Below, piece after piece: positions 5,773-7,187 of a DNA stretch of 7,187 nucleotides. Both the position numbers and the translations under genes were made by a program. Position 1 is the stretch's first letter, and every line of letters starts with the position of its first letter. Under the pieces are notes generated by a model. The model saw only the letters and a program-made list of their open reading frames with translations, was not told the origin of the DNA and ran no database searches. The DNA comes from Deltaproteobacteria bacterium (lineage in GTDB: Bacteria; Desulfobacterota; DSM-4660; Desulfatiglandales; B25-G16): positions 1 to 7,187 of the forward strand of contig JAFDHR010000139.1 of the NCBI GenBank assembly GCA_019308645.1. Reading direction: 5' to 3'.

Positions 5773-5802
5773 CTATATATATCGAAGTATATCTAAGTAT
5801 AT
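5773..5802 (+). promoter_or_regulatory. TATA-rich element, possible distal 16S promoter
   Basis: CTATATATATC is followed by two tandem 10-bp units ending in AAGTATAT (CGAAGTATAT, CTAAGTATAT). A start 25-30 bases after the first TATA would fall near 5803-5808, just before a perfect hairpin. It may begin the pre-16S transcript, giving a leader of about 450 bases, or a separate small RNA. Confidence 0.3.
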
Positions 5803-5809
5803 TGCCACA

Positions 5810-5828
5810 AGATTTCTTATTGAAATCT
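5810..5828 (+). other. hairpin in 16S upstream region
   Basis: AGATTTC and GAAATCT form a perfect 7-bp stem with a 5-base loop TTATT. It lies directly after the likely start site of the TATA-rich element at 5773, so it would form the 5' end of that transcript. Confidence 0.4.
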
Positions 5829-5847
5829 GAGTGGATGTTTAAGCCAT

Positions 5848-5897
5848 GTCTTTATAGACAAGGATGGGGAGAAAGAAACATTTCCCCTTCTTTGTCT
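5848..5897 (+). other. overlapping alternative hairpins
   Basis: AGACAAGGATGGGG (5856-5869) can pair with CCCCTTCTTTGTCT (5884-5897) in a 14-position stem with one G-U pair and one U-U mismatch and a 14-base loop. The first five bases, AGACA, can instead pair with TGTCT at 5848-5852 in a small hairpin with a 3-base loop. The two structures exclude each other. This could be a processing stem, a small RNA or a switch; no ligand or termination run is evident. Confidence 0.35.
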
Positions 5898-6140
5898 TCT
5901 TAAGAAATCATTACTGTTCTAATTAGAGGCAAAAAACACTCACAACACAAGTAATAAAAAAGAATGGAGAATCTGTAAGTTAGCAAGTCTTATGTATGGG
6001 ACTTCTCGCGGGCTCTCTAAAAAGCCAACGAACGATAACTTAAAAAAGCATACAAAATCATAAAAGGTTGCTGTATGAAAAGCAGACTCACCTCCAAGGA
6101 AAATAAGAACTCCGAGACGTTAAAGATACTTCTGAAAAAA

Positions 6141-6150
6141 GTATAAACGG
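6141..6150 (+). promoter_or_regulatory. candidate proximal 16S promoter (TATA-like)
   Basis: GTATAAACGG is preceded by a purine-rich GAAAAAA that could serve as a BRE. A start about 25 bases downstream, near 6170, would give a leader of about 85 bases before the mature 16S. It competes with the TATA-rich element at 5773 as the true rRNA promoter. Confidence 0.35.
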
Positions 6151-6253
6151 ACATTTTTGTGTAACAAGATAAACGTATAAGTGGATAACTTAACGTTAAT
6201 TCGTTTTAAAAGAAGTCAAAATAAGATCGTACCAAGTAATCGAATAACAACTA

Positions 6254-7187
<934 letters not shown>

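Larger units (their letters stand above)
5681..6253 (+). other. gene-free region upstream of 16S rRNA (probable promoter and leader)
   Basis: No convincing coding sequence was found on either strand. The stretch is AT-rich and contains a TATA-rich element near 5773, hairpins at 5810-5828 and 5856-5897, a second TATA-like site at 6141-6150, and a TCACCTCC at 6088-6095 that resembles the 16S 3' tail. Short open frames of 20-25 codons exist (for example a plus-strand ATG near 5993) but lack ribosome-binding sites and relatives in the window. The 71-codon frame at 6181-6396 runs into conserved 16S sequence and is not a gene. Confidence 0.6.

Noticed and set aside
6020..6095. Minus-strand GGAGGTGAG followed by a GTG-start ORF of 24 codons
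   Set aside because: The GTG lies inside the GGAGGTGA itself, leaving no spacer. The product shows no motif and it runs against the likely 16S leader.
1814..6253. tRNA gene between the rRNA genes
   Set aside because: No GGTTCRANTCC-type T-arm with matching acceptor stem was found by eye on either strand.

Overview
The window looks like a piece of an AT-rich archaeal genome with two truncated ribosomal RNA genes at its edges. The 16S fragment has the archaeal CAGCCGCCGCGG form of the 530 loop. Around the 900-960 region it also has wording closer to eukaryotic 18S rRNA, namely GAATTGACGGGAAAG and GACTCAACGCGAGG. A lineage in or near the Asgard archaea (perhaps Heimdallarchaeia) fits both traits and the unlinked rRNA genes. 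That assignment is inference from motifs; no database was searched.

Layout. Positions 1-1813 are the 5' part of 23S rRNA, read leftward and cut by the window edge. Its leader and likely promoter lie at about 1814-2115. A cytidine deaminase gene (2206-2631, +) faces a 57-residue CxxC/CxxC zinc-ribbon gene (2628-2801, -), and their ends overlap by 4 bases. Positions 2802-3476 hold a TATA-like element, a possibly frameshifted lysine-rich ORF, a tiny ORF encoding a TYDPE peptide and a perfect 12-bp hairpin. Next comes a cassette. A 571-residue helical-repeat (TPR-like) protein (3635-5350, -) is bracketed by two inverted copies of a minigene of 24 and 27 codons, with matched upstream control regions. 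Positions 5681-6253 carry no convincing gene but hold a TATA-rich element and several hairpins in front of the 16S gene. Positions about 6254-7187 are the 5' part of 16S rRNA, read rightward and cut by the window edge.

Main discovery. The two minigenes encode peptides that share MKQTNNTYDPEPTD followed by a S-x-PP-x-W-x-P tail. A 50-bp stretch covering the translation start is identical in both copies. The tail keeps its Ser, Pro, Pro, Trp and Pro residues although the codons differ, including Ser written as TCT in one copy and AGC in the other. This argues for selection on a translated peptide. Both copies carry a GTGAT ribosome-binding site and a pair of ACTTTC boxes 24 bp apart. The inner box forms a perfect 15-bp palindrome in one copy. 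A third tiny ORF nearby begins MTTHTYDPEEEDKS and may be a distant member. The association of several peptide genes with one large helical-repeat protein suggests a peptide-partner or peptide-sensor module, but no function can be assigned from sequence alone.
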